A stretch of DNA of 64,000 nucleotides from Alphaproteobacteria bacterium (GCA_024742485.1 JANSYK010000002.1:1550001-1614000), one strand, 5' to 3'. Positions 17,516 through 27,197 are shown, counted from the stretch's first letter. Program-made: numbers and translations. Notes: generated by a model from the letters alone, not told the origin.

Positions 17516-19372
17516 ATGCCGGAATTGCGTTCACGAACATCGACCTTTGGCCGACGAATGGTGGCGGCACGCGCCCTGTGGCGGGCAACTGGCCTCACCG
17601 GAAGCGACTTCGGCAAGCCCATTGTCGCGGTCGTGAATTCCTTTACGGAATTCGTGCCAGGGCACATCCATCTCAGGGAACCGGGGTCACTTGTTGCGCG
17701 CGCCATTCGCGAAGCAGGTGGGGTGCCGCGCGAATTCAATACGATTGCCGTCGATGATGGCATCGCCATGGGGCATGACGGCATGTTGTACAGTCTGCCG
17801 TCCCGGGAAATCATTGCCGACTCTGTTGAATACATGGTCAATGCGCATTGCGTCGATGCGATGGTCTGCATCTCCAATTGCGACAAGATCACACCCGGCA
17901 TGTTGATGGCTGCGATGCGATTGAACATTCCGGTGGTGTTCGTTTCCGGTGGACCGATGGAAGCCGGCAAAACGGAGCTGGATGACGGCGTTCACGCGAC
18001 CGACTTCACCGATGCCGTCTATGCCGGTGCCGATCCACAGCGTTCGGATGACGACATCGATGCTTTGGAAGTTTCCGCCTGTCCGACCTGCGGATCCTGC
18101 TCGGGAATGTTCACCGCCAACTCCATGAACTGCCTGGCCGAGGCGCTGGGTTTGGCTTTGCCGGGCAATGGCACATTATTGGCCACGCATCAGCGTCGAC
18201 GCCAGATGTTTTCCGAGGCCGGGCGCTGCATCGTCGACCTGTGCAGACGCTGGTATGATGAAGATGACCCGCAGGCGCTCCCCCGCAGCATCGCCACCAT
18301 GTCCGCATTCGAAAACGCCATGAATGTCGATATCGCCATGGGCGGTTCCACAAACACGGTCTTGCATTTGCTGGCGATTGCTCACGAAGGCGATGTGCCG
18401 TTCACCATGGACGATGTCGACCGTTTGTCGAGGCAGGTTCCCAATTTGTGCAAGGTATCGCCGGCAACATCTCGCTATCATATCGAGGATGTCCACCGGG
18501 CGGGCGGGATCGTCGCCATCATGGGAGAGCTGGAACGGGCCGGCCGTTTGCATCTGGATGCGGCGACGATTCATGCACCATCCGTTGGCGCGTTCATCGA
18601 AGCCTGGGATGTCCGGCGAACGAAAGATCAAACCGTCCTGGATTTCTTTCGCGCTGCGCCGGGCGGTGTCCGTACGGTGCAGCCCTTCAGTCAGAACAGG
18701 CGCCATGACCATCTTGATCTCGACCGGACTGCCGGCTGTATTCGCGAGATTGTCCATGCCTATTCGTCCGATGGTGGTCTGGCGGTGTTGTATGGCAATC
18801 TTGCCCAGGCGGGATGCATCGTCAAAACTGCTGCTGTGCGCCCGCACATGCTGCAATTCGAAGGCCCAGCGATCATTTTCGAATCGCAGGACGAGGCCGC
18901 TTCGGCAATCCTTGCCGGGCGCATTGCACCCGGCGCGGTCATCGTGGTGCGGTATGAGGGCCCGAAGGGCGGTCCGGGCATGCAGGAAATGCTCTACCCG
19001 AGCGCCTATCTGAAAGCGATGGGGCTGGACGGTGACTGCGCCCTGTTGACCGATGGCCGGTTTTCCGGCGGCTCGGCGGGACTGTCAATCGGGCATGTCT
19101 CACCCGAGGCCGCGGAGGGCGGCATCATTGCGCTGATCGAGGATGACGACCGAATTCGTATCGACATCCCGCGCCGGATCATCGCATTGCTGGTCGATGA
19201 AGAGACATTGGATCAGCGCCGTCAAACCCATCGGGACAATGGGCGCACACTCTGGTCACCGTGTGAAAGAGACCGGACAGTTTCTGCAGCGCTCAGACAA
19301 TATGCCCACACAGTCTCGAACGCCGCGCAGGGTGCGGTCCGTGTGTTGCCCGAAGACCGAGGGTGGGGGTAA
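17516..19372 (+). CDS. ilvD: dihydroxy-acid dehydratase IlvD
   Basis: A 618-residue protein that matches the classical IlvD family over its whole length; E. coli IlvD is 616 residues. It dehydrates 2,3-dihydroxy-isovalerate and -methylvalerate in valine, isoleucine and leucine synthesis. The iron-sulfur and active-site motifs are visible: [47 protein letters not shown] and DGRFSGG near the end. The ATG at 17516 ([15 protein letters not shown]) matches the family start, although the frame is open for 137 codons upstream. Control by a dedicated LysR regulator is unusual for a housekeeping copy, so it may be a second copy or serve a sugar-acid-like substrate. Confidence 0.92.
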   Translation: MPELRSRTSTFGRRMVAARALWRATGLTGSDFGKPIVAVVNSFTEFVPGHIHLREPGSLVARAIREAGGVPREFNTIAVDDGIAMGHDGMLYSLPSREIIADSVEYMVNAHCVDAMVCISNCDKITPGMLMAAMRLNIPVVFVSGGPMEAGKTELDDGVHATDFTDAVYAGADPQRSDDDIDALEVSACPTCGSCSGMFTANSMNCLAEALGLALPGNGTLLATHQRRRQMFSEAGRCIVDLCRRWYDEDDPQALPRSIATMSAFENAMNVDIAMGGSTNTVLHLLAIAHEGDVPFTMDDVDRLSRQVPNLCKVSPATSRYHIEDVHRAGGIVAIMGELERAGRLHLDAATIHAPSVGAFIEAWDVRRTKDQTVLDFFRAAPGGVRTVQPFSQNRRHDHLDLDRTAGCIREIVHAYSSDGGLAVLYGNLAQAGCIVKTAAVRPHMLQFEGPAIIFESQDEAASAILAGRIAPGAVIVVRYEGPKGGPGMQEMLYPSAYLKAMGLDGDCALLTDGRFSGGSAGLSIGHVSPEAAEGGIIALIEDDDRIRIDIPRRIIALLVDEETLDQRRQTHRDNGRTLWSPCERDRTVSAALRQYAHTVSNAAQGAVRVLPEDRGWG

Positions 19373-19379
19373 TCCACCC
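19361..19379 (+). other. stem-loop over the ilvD stop codon
   Basis: gggtgg (19361-19366) pairs with ccaccc (19374-19379); the TAA stop lies in the loop. No U-run follows, so terminator function is doubtful. Confidence 0.25.
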
Positions 19380-19444
19380 AAAGCAAGTGCACTCATCCTG
19401 GTTTCGCGCATGAAAAGCCGCGTCTCATTTCGAGAGTCATGGCT

Positions 19445-20413
19445 TCACCGGTGATGACACGCCACCAATCGTCCATCCTGTCGGCTGGAGAGCGGCGGCT
19501 CATCCCTGCGGCACTGATCCGTGCTCAGCGGGCAGCGTGTATGAAAGGGACAGCCGGTCGGCTTGTTGATCGCGCTTGGCACATCGTCATAGCTGGCGCT
19601 GAATGTGTGGCGTTTGCGGGGATCGAGTGTTGGTTCCGAGGCCAGCAGCATCTCGGTATAGGGGTGGATCGCCTCTGAAAAAATCGACGTCTTGTCGGCG
19701 ATCTCCACGATCTTGCCCAGATACATCACAGCCACGCGTTGTGAAATATGCTCGACGACACCGAGATCATGGGAAATGAACAGAAAGGACACACCCAGCT
19801 CCTGCTGAAGATCGCTCAGGAGATTGAGAATCTGCGCCTGGACCGAGACGTCGAGCGCCGAAACCGGCTCGTCGCAGACAATAATGTCCGGCTTCAGCGC
19901 CAGTGCGCGCGCAATCCCGATACGCTGGCGTTGACCGCCGGAAAACTGATGCGGAAAATTATTGGCCTGATCCGGGCGGAGGCCCACCCGTTCCATAAAC
20001 TGCGCGACCTCGTCCTCTCTTTGCTTGCGGCTGCCCACCTGGTGAATGTCCAGCGCCGAACGGATGGCGTCACGCACTCTTTGGCGCGGATTGAGCGATG
20101 AAAAAGGATCCTGGAAGACGATTTGCATGCGCCGCCGATAGGCTTTCAACGCCGGACGACTGAATGACTTGATTTCCTGTCCTTCAAACCGAACCCGGCC
20201 GCCCGTTGGCTTGATCAGGCCCATCAGGGCAAGACCAGTGGTCGATTTCCCACAGCCCGATTCACCGACCAGGCTGAGCGTTTCCTGCCGGCCGATGGAA
20301 AAGCTGATTCCATCGACGGCCTTGACCACACCGACCTGGCGCTGGAGGACGCCCGAGCGGATCGGAAAATGGACTTCGAGATCCTCGACCGAAAGCAGCG
20401 GGTCATCAGCCAT
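19445..20413 (-). CDS. oligopeptide/dipeptide ABC transporter ATP-binding protein (OppF/DppF type)
   Basis: A 322-residue ABC ATPase with Walker A GESGCGKST at residues 50-58, signature FSGGQRQRIGIARAL, Walker B IIVCDEPVSALDVSVQ and the C-terminal oligopeptide/dipeptide extension (GCPFHTRCPLSTDQCRRDEP), whose cysteines are characteristic and in some members bind an iron-sulfur cluster. The ATG at 20413 overlaps the end of the preceding ATPase gene by 8 bases; a longer open frame to 20572 lies inside that gene. It is the last gene of the peptide-uptake operon. Confidence 0.93.
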   Translation of the reverse strand: MADDPLLSVEDLEVHFPIRSGVLQRQVGVVKAVDGISFSIGRQETLSLVGESGCGKSTTGLALMGLIKPTGGRVRFEGQEIKSFSRPALKAYRRRMQIVFQDPFSSLNPRQRVRDAIRSALDIHQVGSRKQREDEVAQFMERVGLRPDQANNFPHQFSGGQRQRIGIARALALKPDIIVCDEPVSALDVSVQAQILNLLSDLQQELGVSFLFISHDLGVVEHISQRVAVMYLGKIVEIADKTSIFSEAIHPYTEMLLASEPTLDPRKRHTFSASYDDVPSAINKPTGCPFHTRCPLSTDQCRRDEPPLSSRQDGRLVACHHR

Positions 20414-21407
20414 TGTCGGGCTCCCAACAGGCAGCGAAATGGCCCGGTCTCTTTTCCTCGTAGGGTGGTTGTTCCGAGTGGCACCGCGAGTCGGCTCTCG
20501 GGCATCGGGGAGCAAAGGCACAGCCGGTTGGCAAATCCCAAAGCGGCGGAACCGTACCCGTGATGTCGACAAGCCGCCCGCCGACCTGACCGCCGGCAGA
20601 GCGTGGAATGGCTCCCATCAGGCCGAGCGTATAGGGGTGAACGGGATTGTCGAACAGGTCATAGACACTGGCTTCCTCGACCCTTCGCCCGCTATACATC
20701 ACCACAACCCGGTCCGCGACCTCGGCGACCACGGCCAAATCGTGGGTGATCAGAACCAGCGCAGTTCCCATGCGCTTTTGGAGGTCGGAAATCAGGCCGA
20801 GAATCTGTGCCTGGATTGTCACATCAAGCGCCGTGGTCGGTTCATCTGCGACAATGATTTTCGGATCACAGGCCAGGGCCAGGGCAATCATGGCGCGCTG
20901 GCGCATGCCGCCGGACAATTGATGCGGATATTGTCTTGACCGCCGCTCCGGATCGGGCATTTGCACGAGTTGCAGGGTTTCTACCGCCCGGGCCCGGGCC
21001 TGCCGGCGGCTGACCTGCCGGTGCTGACGGACGGATTCTGCAATCTGCTCGCCAATGGTCAGCACCGGATTGAGCGCGGTGAGCGGCTCCTGAAAGATCA
21101 TGGCGATCTGTTCACCGCGGAAATCCTCAACCCGCCGTTGATCCATGGAGAGAAAATCCTCGCCATTGATGGTGACCGTGCCGGCCTCCACATGGGCAGC
21201 TTCCGGCAGCAGCCTCAGCAACGACAGGGCTGTGATCGATTTGCCGCAGCCCGATTCGCCAACAATGCAGACCGTTTCACCCGGGTGAACTGACAATGCC
21301 ATGTCCGACACCACGGTAAACGTGTCGTGATCGCCTCGGATCCGGATTTCCAGATTCGAAACGGCCAGCGCGGGCTCTTTGCCGGGAACAGGTGGTTGCT
21401 GGTTCAA
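20406..21407 (-). CDS. oligopeptide/dipeptide ABC transporter ATP-binding protein (OppD/DppD type)
   Basis: A 333-residue partner ATPase of the peptide importer: Walker A GESGCGKSITALSLL at about residues 54-68, signature LSGGMRQRAMIALALA, Walker B IIVADEPTTALDVTIQ and the C-terminal peptide-transporter extension GCAFAPRCPRADSRC. It pairs with the next gene as the heterodimeric motor. It starts 12 bases after the stop of the aspartoacylase-like gene, within the same operon. Confidence 0.93.
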   Translation of the reverse strand: MNQQPPVPGKEPALAVSNLEIRIRGDHDTFTVVSDMALSVHPGETVCIVGESGCGKSITALSLLRLLPEAAHVEAGTVTINGEDFLSMDQRRVEDFRGEQIAMIFQEPLTALNPVLTIGEQIAESVRQHRQVSRRQARARAVETLQLVQMPDPERRSRQYPHQLSGGMRQRAMIALALACDPKIIVADEPTTALDVTIQAQILGLISDLQKRMGTALVLITHDLAVVAEVADRVVVMYSGRRVEEASVYDLFDNPVHPYTLGLMGAIPRSAGGQVGGRLVDITGTVPPLWDLPTGCAFAPRCPRADSRCHSEQPPYEEKRPGHFAACWEPDNG

Positions 21408-21419
21408 GCCGTTGGTCCC

Positions 21420-22361
21420 CTATTCGGCGCTGCCCATATTGCCGATGATGAAGCCGTAGTCCCCGGCCTCGACCAGATTTCTCGACAGATGCTGCATCAC
21501 CATGATGCCGTTTTCGTAGGGCGTCGGTATTTCCTCCAAAGTCTCGAAATCATAGGGGCTGACGATCCGGCAGAGCAGCTCTCCACCCTTGATGGCTTCC
21601 CCATTGGCGGGGCACAGTGGTTCGAGCCAACCGCCGTGGGTTGGACGAATGACGACCATTTCTCCGACCACGATTTGCTCGGGTGCGGATTTTACTTCCC
21701 CCGAAATGGCACCCAGGTGTCGCAGCATGTTCAGCATGCCTTCGACCGTCCTCTCGACATAAGGGGTTTGATCGACAATGCCGCCACCCAGTTCGATGGT
21801 GACGATCGACATGTCGCGTCGGTCGATGGTGACAGTTTTCGTGGTGCCGGCATAGAGCGTCCCACCCTTGCCGGATGTCGGTCGATAGAGAATCTTCGAC
21901 CCGAAGGCACGAGACAGCGCTTCGTCGCTCCAGATATAGACATAATCCACGGTCGGTCTGTCGGTCCCCGAATGCAGGTCGATATGGACATCGATCTTCG
22001 ACAGGAATTCCTCCGTCATGGCGTGCGCCAGTTGCTGGGTATAGGTTCCGGACGGGTCACCGGGAAACTCGCGATTGAGATTAAGCTCATCGAGCGGTGT
22101 GAAGCGGTGATTGACGGCAAAGGCTCGTGGATTGGCAACGGGCAGCAGGACAATTCGGCCCTTCAAGGGCTGATCCTTGATGGCGCGATAGAGATCCAGA
22201 ATCGCCTGGGACCCGGCATTTTCATTGCCATGGACCGAAGCGGAGATGCCGATGGTGGGGCCATCCTCTTCACCCAGAAGCTCGACCATGGACAAAACAG
22301 CATCACTGCCATCGGCAAGTGTGGTGAATTTGCTTCGAAGCTTGTTGATTGTCTTGACCAT
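21420..22361 (-). CDS. succinylglutamate desuccinylase/aspartoacylase-family zinc hydrolase
   Basis: A 313-residue zinc carboxypeptidase-fold enzyme of the AstE/AspA family, which removes acyl groups from N-acyl amino acids. Zinc ligands are visible in SASVHGNENAGSQ (His and Glu, about residues 40-43) and in HIDLHSGTDRPT (His). The C-terminal 90 residues form the usual beta-barrel extension (GGWLEPLCPANGEAIKGGEL). The ATG at 22361 is chosen by an aggac ribosome site; the frame continues far upstream only as a shadow of the permease gene. It sits in the middle of the peptide ABC operon, so imported substrates may be N-acyl amino acids or acylated peptides that it deacylates. Confidence 0.85.
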   Translation of the reverse strand: MVKTINKLRSKFTTLADGSDAVLSMVELLGEEDGPTIGISASVHGNENAGSQAILDLYRAIKDQPLKGRIVLLPVANPRAFAVNHRFTPLDELNLNREFPGDPSGTYTQQLAHAMTEEFLSKIDVHIDLHSGTDRPTVDYVYIWSDEALSRAFGSKILYRPTSGKGGTLYAGTTKTVTIDRRDMSIVTIELGGGIVDQTPYVERTVEGMLNMLRHLGAISGEVKSAPEQIVVGEMVVIRPTHGGWLEPLCPANGEAIKGGELLCRIVSPYDFETLEEIPTPYENGIMVMQHLSRNLVEAGDYGFIIGNMGSAE

Positions 22362-22387
22362 CGGAGTGTCCTTTTGGTTTTGCTGGG

Positions 22388-23230
22388 TTACTTTTTTCCG
22401 GCGGAGCGGGTCAGTTGACGTGGATCGAGAATGTCCCGCAGGCCATCGCCAAACAGGTTGAATCCGAGCACGGTGATCATGATCGTCGCGCCTGAAATGA
22501 TGGAAAGCCAGGGTTCGTCGCGAATGAAGCGAGTGCCGTAGGCCAGCGTCCATCCCCAGGTCGGCGTTGGCGGCGGCAGACCGAAGCCCAGGAACGACAG
22601 CGCGGATTCGGCAATGATAGCCGTGCCGAGACCAAGCGATGCCAGAACGATGATCGGACCGAGCGCGTTGGGCAGGATTTCCCGGAAAATGATGCGCAGA
22701 GGCGAAGCCCCGAGCGCCTGGGCGGCCTGCACATAATTCTGTTCGCGCAGGACAAGCGTGGTGGAACGCACCACCCTTGCATATTCCGTCCAGAACACGG
22801 CGATCAGCGCCAACGAGATGTTGAAGATACCGGGGCCGAGAACGGCAATCAGCGCCAGCGCCAGGACAATGGCCGGGAACCCCAGAAAGATATCCGTTAT
22901 CCGCATCAGGAGAAGATCGACCCAGCCACGCAGGTAACCGGCGACCAGACCAACTGTGGTACCGATCAATGCTGCTCCGCCAACCGAAATCAATCCGACA
23001 GACAGTGAAACACGTGCCCCGAACACCAGTCGTGACCACAAATCCCTGCCGAAATTGTCGGTGCCGAGCCAGTGTTGCAGACTTGGACCGGCAAAACGAT
23101 TGCGCATGTCCATTTCATTGACCCCGTAAGTCGCAATGTAAGGAGCAAAAAGGGCGCAGAAAACGATGAACAGGGTGATCACGGCGCCGAGCACCAGAGA
23201 TGAATTGCGAAGGATTGCCGGAACGCGCAT
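22388..23230 (-). CDS. dipeptide/oligopeptide ABC transporter permease (DppC type)
   Basis: A 280-residue inner-membrane permease with about six helices. It has the N-terminal DppC-type segment followed by FAGPSLQHWLGTDNFGRDLW, typical of this family, and the EAA loop (QAAQALGASPLRIIFREILP) near residues 183-202. The ATG at 23230 is taken as start, 4 bases after the end of the DppB-type gene; an upstream ATG at 23302 overlaps that gene and adds no recognisable sequence. Confidence 0.92.
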   Translation of the reverse strand: MRVPAILRNSSLVLGAVITLFIVFCALFAPYIATYGVNEMDMRNRFAGPSLQHWLGTDNFGRDLWSRLVFGARVSLSVGLISVGGAALIGTTVGLVAGYLRGWVDLLLMRITDIFLGFPAIVLALALIAVLGPGIFNISLALIAVFWTEYARVVRSTTLVLREQNYVQAAQALGASPLRIIFREILPNALGPIIVLASLGLGTAIIAESALSFLGFGLPPPTPTWGWTLAYGTRFIRDEPWLSIISGATIMITVLGFNLFGDGLRDILDPRQLTRSAGKK

Positions 23231-23234
23231 GGCC

Positions 23235-24215
23235 TCACCCCAGCCTGACGCGCGGGTCAACCGCTGCATAGAGAAGGTCGACGACCAGATTGACCAGGGC
23301 ATAGATTATCGCAAATGTCAGTATGATCCCCTGGATCAGTGGAAGGTCACGCTGCGAGATTGCGGTGATCGTGAGCTGTCCGAGGCCCGGCCATGCGAAA
23401 ATGGATTCGACCAGCACCGCACCGCCCAGAAGCGCACCGAAACGCAGCCCGATGACCGATATCACCGGCAGCAAGGCATTGCGCAGCGCATGGCGAATGA
23501 CAACGCGTGGCCGGCGCAGGCCCTTGGCATAGGCCGTGCGGACAAAGTCCTCGCGCAGAACCTCCAGCATCGACGTGCGTACCAGCCTTGAAATGATGGC
23601 CGCTGTATTCGCTGCCAGCGCAAGTGCGGGCAAAACAAGATGGGAAAGCGAGTCCATGAGGACCTGTGGACGACCGCTCAAGGCCGCAGCGATGGCCTCG
23701 GGCAGGGGCTCTCCGCGACCGATTGCCGGCAGCCATCCCAGGATCACCGCAAAGGCCAGCATCAACAGCAGGCCCAGCCAGTAGATCGGCATGGAGATTC
23801 CGAGCTGCGCAAACAGCATGGCGGCTGAATCGATCAATGACCCCTGTTTCATGGCGGCCAGAACGCCCAATGTCATGCCGATGATGACGGACAGGATGAG
23901 CGAGACAATCGCCAGTTCGAAAGTCGCCCCCAGACGTCCAAAGACGATTTCCGTGACCGGTTGCCCCTGAAAAATGGAAGTGCCCATGTCTCCGGTCAAA
24001 AGGGCTCGGAAGTAGTCCCACAGCCGTATGTACCAGGGATCATCGAGGCCGAGAGACTGGCGCAGTCGGGCAATGGATTCGGGCGTGGAATTTTCGCCCA
24101 GCAGCACGGCTGCCGGGTCGCCCGGGATGAGCAGGAGCAGACCGAAGGTCAACACCACGATTCCGAGGGCTGTGGGTATCAGCAACAATAGTCGGCGCGC
24201 GATGTAAGCGGTCAA
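23235..24215 (-). CDS. dipeptide/oligopeptide ABC transporter permease (DppB type)
   Basis: A 326-residue permease beginning MTAYIARRLLLLIPTALGIV, the characteristic DppB/OppB first helix, with the periplasmic region (GDPAAVLLGENSTPESIARL) and an EAA loop (TAYAKGLRRPRVVIRHALRN) at about residues 230-249. It forms the channel with the DppC-type partner. A stem-loop separates it from the binding-protein gene upstream. Confidence 0.93.
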   Translation of the reverse strand: MTAYIARRLLLLIPTALGIVVLTFGLLLLIPGDPAAVLLGENSTPESIARLRQSLGLDDPWYIRLWDYFRALLTGDMGTSIFQGQPVTEIVFGRLGATFELAIVSLILSVIIGMTLGVLAAMKQGSLIDSAAMLFAQLGISMPIYWLGLLLMLAFAVILGWLPAIGRGEPLPEAIAAALSGRPQVLMDSLSHLVLPALALAANTAAIISRLVRTSMLEVLREDFVRTAYAKGLRRPRVVIRHALRNALLPVISVIGLRFGALLGGAVLVESIFAWPGLGQLTITAISQRDLPLIQGIILTFAIIYALVNLVVDLLYAAVDPRVRLG

Positions 24216-24310
24216 TTCGATACCTTATCTCGGTTCGGCAATCAAAATCCGTCCGGCTCGCCAGCCGGGATCAGTCGGTTGGAAACAAATCAGATTTCCG
24301 GGTATACGGC

Positions 24311-24342
24311 GGCAGGCCGGAGCAATTCAGCACCGGCCTGCC
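24311..24342 (-). other. strong stem-loop between binding-protein gene and permease genes
   Basis: ggcaggccgg (24311-24320) and ccggcctgcc (24333-24342) are perfect 10-base complements with a 12-base loop. The hairpin begins 8 bases after the stop of the substrate-binding gene (minus strand) and has no U-run. It is well placed to protect the 3' end of the binding-protein message or partly attenuate transcription into the permease genes. Confidence 0.65.
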
Positions 24343-24350
24343 AGCAGTGT

Positions 24351-25892
24351 CTAGTCGCTTTTCAGGCCGATCAGGCCACGCAGATTGCCGCGTGGTGTGG
24401 CCTCGACTTTGACCGGAAGGTCCTTGTCATAGAACATCTGATATCCCTGATAGGAAATGATGTAATAGGGCACTTCCTCGGCGATGGTGGTCGCGGCGGC
24501 CTGATAGGCAGCGATACGATCGGCTGTATCCAGCGATGAACGGCCCGTTTGCAGCAGTTCATCGACCTGTGGATTGGAATATCCACCCCAGTTTCTGCCT
24601 CCCCCGGTCGTCAGTTGGGAAAACAGCAGCCGGTCCGGATCGACAATGTTGACCCAGCCCAACAGCGCGATCTGATGCTCGCCTTTCAGGACATATCCCG
24701 TTGAGAAGCTCGGCCAGTCGCTGAGCTGCGTCTTCGCATCGATCCCTGCCTGGGTGAAGATAGCCTGTATGTATTCAACCGCCTGTATCCGGTTCGGATC
24801 CTCGCTATGGGTTGCGATTGTAACCGTCAGTGGTGCACCGTCCTTGTCCAGAATGCCGTCACCATTGCTGTCGGTCCAACCGAGTTCGGCAAATTTGGCC
24901 TTGGCGCCCTCAACGTCAAATGCGGGTTGCTTGATATCGGCTGAATAGGCCCATGATGATGGCAGGATCGCAGCGTTGGCGATGGCATCGGCACCCTGAT
25001 AGATATCGTTGACGATGGTTTCCTGGTCGACCAGCATGGCGAAGGCCTGACGCATTTTCGGATCGGCCAGCAGTGGGTCGCCGGCATTGAAGTTGAGATA
25101 GGTCACTGCGAGACCCGGAATGATTACATTGCCAAACCGGTCATCGGCCGCCAGGCGGTTGATGTCCTGTGGCGACAATGGTGACTGTATGACGTTCAAA
25201 TCACCGGCCTCGAAGGCTTGCGCCCGGGCCGAATTGTCGGGAATGAGCTTCAGCGTGACCTTTTTCATGGTCGGTTCACCGCCCCAGAAACCGGGATTGG
25301 CTTCGAGAACGATTTCCGAACCACGTTTCCATTCCGCGAATTTCATTGGACCGGCGCCGACAGGTTCGGCAGCGATGTCACGGCCGCCTTCAACCAGTTT
25401 CTTCGGCACGATCCCGATATCGAGATAGGACAGGAGCGGCGCATAGGGCTCGCTCAGCGAGAATTTGACGGTCCTGTCATCCATTTTTTCGATCTTGGTG
25501 ATCGGCGAATAGAGCGAGCGGATGGGGGAATTGAAATCCGGATCCGTCATCGTTTCATAGGTGAATACCACATCATCCGCGGTCAATGGCGATCCATCCG
25601 AGAAGGTCAGACCGTCCCTCAGTTTGAAGATGAAGGTGGTCGGGTCCGGTGATTCCCAGCTTTCCGCAAGATCCGGTACCGCCTCGAGATTGGGCGTCAG
25701 GTGAACCAGGCCGGAATAGATGAGGTCGTTGGCACGATAGGCCGTTGTATCGCGTGCCAAACGCGGATCGAGCGTCCCGGCATCGACATCCACGCCAACG
25801 ACAAGCGTGTCATTGCTCTGGGCCATCGCCGGTTGCATCGGCATGAGCGCGAGTGCGGCGACCGTTCCAAGCGTTAAAAGAAATGTCTTCAT
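24351..25892 (-). CDS. peptide-type ABC transporter substrate-binding protein (SBP family 5)
   Basis: A 513-residue periplasmic binding protein of the DppA/OppA family. The signal peptide is MKTFLLTLGTVAALALMPMQ with cleavage after AMAQ. Family features are TLDPRLARDTTAYRANDLIY, ESWESPDPTTFIFKLRDGLT (the family signature region, about residues 82-101) and YSPITKIEKMDDRTVKFSLS. It gives the importer its specificity, which could be dipeptides, oligopeptides or acylated amino acids. The ATG at 25892 has ggggagaga upstream. It is the first structural gene of the operon, 50 bases after the GntR regulator. Confidence 0.93.
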   Translation of the reverse strand: MKTFLLTLGTVAALALMPMQPAMAQSNDTLVVGVDVDAGTLDPRLARDTTAYRANDLIYSGLVHLTPNLEAVPDLAESWESPDPTTFIFKLRDGLTFSDGSPLTADDVVFTYETMTDPDFNSPIRSLYSPITKIEKMDDRTVKFSLSEPYAPLLSYLDIGIVPKKLVEGGRDIAAEPVGAGPMKFAEWKRGSEIVLEANPGFWGGEPTMKKVTLKLIPDNSARAQAFEAGDLNVIQSPLSPQDINRLAADDRFGNVIIPGLAVTYLNFNAGDPLLADPKMRQAFAMLVDQETIVNDIYQGADAIANAAILPSSWAYSADIKQPAFDVEGAKAKFAELGWTDSNGDGILDKDGAPLTVTIATHSEDPNRIQAVEYIQAIFTQAGIDAKTQLSDWPSFSTGYVLKGEHQIALLGWVNIVDPDRLLFSQLTTGGGRNWGGYSNPQVDELLQTGRSSLDTADRIAAYQAAATTIAEEVPYYIISYQGYQMFYDKDLPVKVEATPRGNLRGLIGLKSD

Positions 25893-25942
25893 TTTCTCTC
25901 CCCTTGATTGGTTGTGAGTCATCGGATTGCCGGTTGATCCAC

Positions 25943-26986
25943 TTATCGAGTGCCGACATCCTTCGTTTCGACGAGCTGAGGGTTGGCTCTTGCCGCCCCC
26001 TTCTCGGCGATCTTGTCTCGCCGCAATTCGGCCAGATACGGGACAAGCACGCTCTCGAGCGATCCCGGGTCAGGCGCGTGGCGATATTCGAAACAGGGTT
26101 TTCCAGGCTCCACCAGTTCAGCGATGTGATCTGCGCCGGTGGCGTAGATGACGGCATCACATTGAGCGATCACGCTGGCCACATCGGGTGCCGAAGACCA
26201 TGTCACCTTGACATCGGCAATATGCGGCGCAAATTCACGCACGCTCGGGCGCATGATGGCAATATACTCCTTGAAATAGGTGATTGCAGCCACCCGCATG
26301 CGTGGGTCCAGCCCGGCAAGGGCATGCCGGGTTTGCTCCGACGGAATGAAGCGCAATGTCAGAATATGAGCGTCGGGTATCAAGGCCGCGACTTCCCGCT
26401 GACGATGGACGAACGTCAGGACAACATCGGCTTCAAGGCAGATTTGCCGTGCTTCTTTCGAGACTTCCAGCGCATCGATCGTCAGCACCTGTGCCTGGTC
26501 CTTGGCCCCCAGGGCCGGTTTGATCTGCGCCAGATATTCACGCCCGGGCCCCTCGAAAATCGCGACAAACACGATTTTCAGTCCCACCCGCGGTTTCTGC
26601 AGCTGGGCCTGGGCATTGATCATCGACACCAGTGCCATGGTGGGCACGCCGAGCCGCTCGGCCTTGCCGATCAGCATTTCGATATCGCCGCGCAACGCAT
26701 TGACGGGCAGAGCATTTGCGGCGCTGGTCTTTTTGGGATCGCGAATCGCAAAGGCGCCAAGGCCCTGGCGCATTTCGATCAACCCGTCGTCGCGCAGCCG
26801 CTGATAGACATGACTGACCGTCATCGGAGCGATGCCAAGCTCGGCAGCCAGGCGGCGGACTGATTGAAGTTTGCTGCCATAGGGAACGCCGCCATGGGCC
26901 AACGCATAGCTCAACAGACCATGCAATTGCGTACCCACAGGAACCGGCAGGGACTTGTCGATACTGGAGGCGTCGATGCGAAACAT
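25943..26986 (-). CDS. GntR-family transcriptional regulator with an unknown C-terminal sensing domain
   Basis: A 347-residue regulator. Residues about 15-82 are the GntR winged helix (KLQSVRRLAAELGIAPMTVS, then VYQRLRDDGLIEMRQGLGAF). The rest, about 250 residues, is not an FCD, UTRA or aminotransferase domain that I recognise. Its alternating alpha/beta pattern (VGLKIVFVAIFEGP, EADVVLTFVHRQRE, CDAVIYATGADHI) looks like a Rossmann or periplasmic-binding-like fold that could bind a ligand. It directly precedes the peptide transporter operon and is divergent from an aldo/keto reductase; both sides carry the same 12-base operator-like sequence. Confidence 0.85.
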   Translation of the reverse strand: MFRIDASSIDKSLPVPVGTQLHGLLSYALAHGGVPYGSKLQSVRRLAAELGIAPMTVSHVYQRLRDDGLIEMRQGLGAFAIRDPKKTSAANALPVNALRGDIEMLIGKAERLGVPTMALVSMINAQAQLQKPRVGLKIVFVAIFEGPGREYLAQIKPALGAKDQAQVLTIDALEVSKEARQICLEADVVLTFVHRQREVAALIPDAHILTLRFIPSEQTRHALAGLDPRMRVAAITYFKEYIAIMRPSVREFAPHIADVKVTWSSAPDVASVIAQCDAVIYATGADHIAELVEPGKPCFEYRHAPDPGSLESVLVPYLAELRRDKIAEKGAARANPQLVETKDVGTR

Positions 26987-26998
26987 GTGTTCTACCTC

Positions 26999-27010
26999 AT
27001 TAGTACACCT
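26999..27010. promoter_or_regulatory. operator half A (attagtacacct)
   Basis: This 12-base sequence lies 13 bases upstream of the GntR start and is the exact reverse complement of 27186-27197, next to the aldo/keto reductase start. Its core, gtac, is like the GT...AC symmetry common in GntR-family sites. Binding by the adjacent GntR protein is inferred. Confidence 0.6.
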
Positions 27011-27185
27011 AAGCCTAACGACTCCTCACGGAAACGCAATGGGGATCAGCAGAATCCCAATTCTCGACCTTGTGCCAACGATCCAAACATGAAATTATCC
27101 CTTATTCTATAAGGAAAGTTGTGACGATCATTGTCGGGTTTCGCGTGGAGATTCAACGCTCCAGTCCGGGCGTCACGCGCGCTGG

Positions 27186-27197
27186 AGGTGTACTAAT
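27186..27197. promoter_or_regulatory. operator half B (aggtgtactaat), overlapping the reductase start codon
   Basis: This is the perfect reverse complement of 26999-27010, 187 bases away. It covers both the ribosome-binding region (ggaggt) and the first two bases of the ATG of the aldo/keto reductase, so a bound repressor would block this gene directly. The two sites could also be joined by a DNA loop. Confidence 0.6.

Noticed and set aside
22362-23039. N-terminal extension of the aspartoacylase-like gene
   Set aside because: The extra 226 codons overlap the DppC-type permease in another frame; the ATG at 22361 with a ribosome site gives a normal family length.
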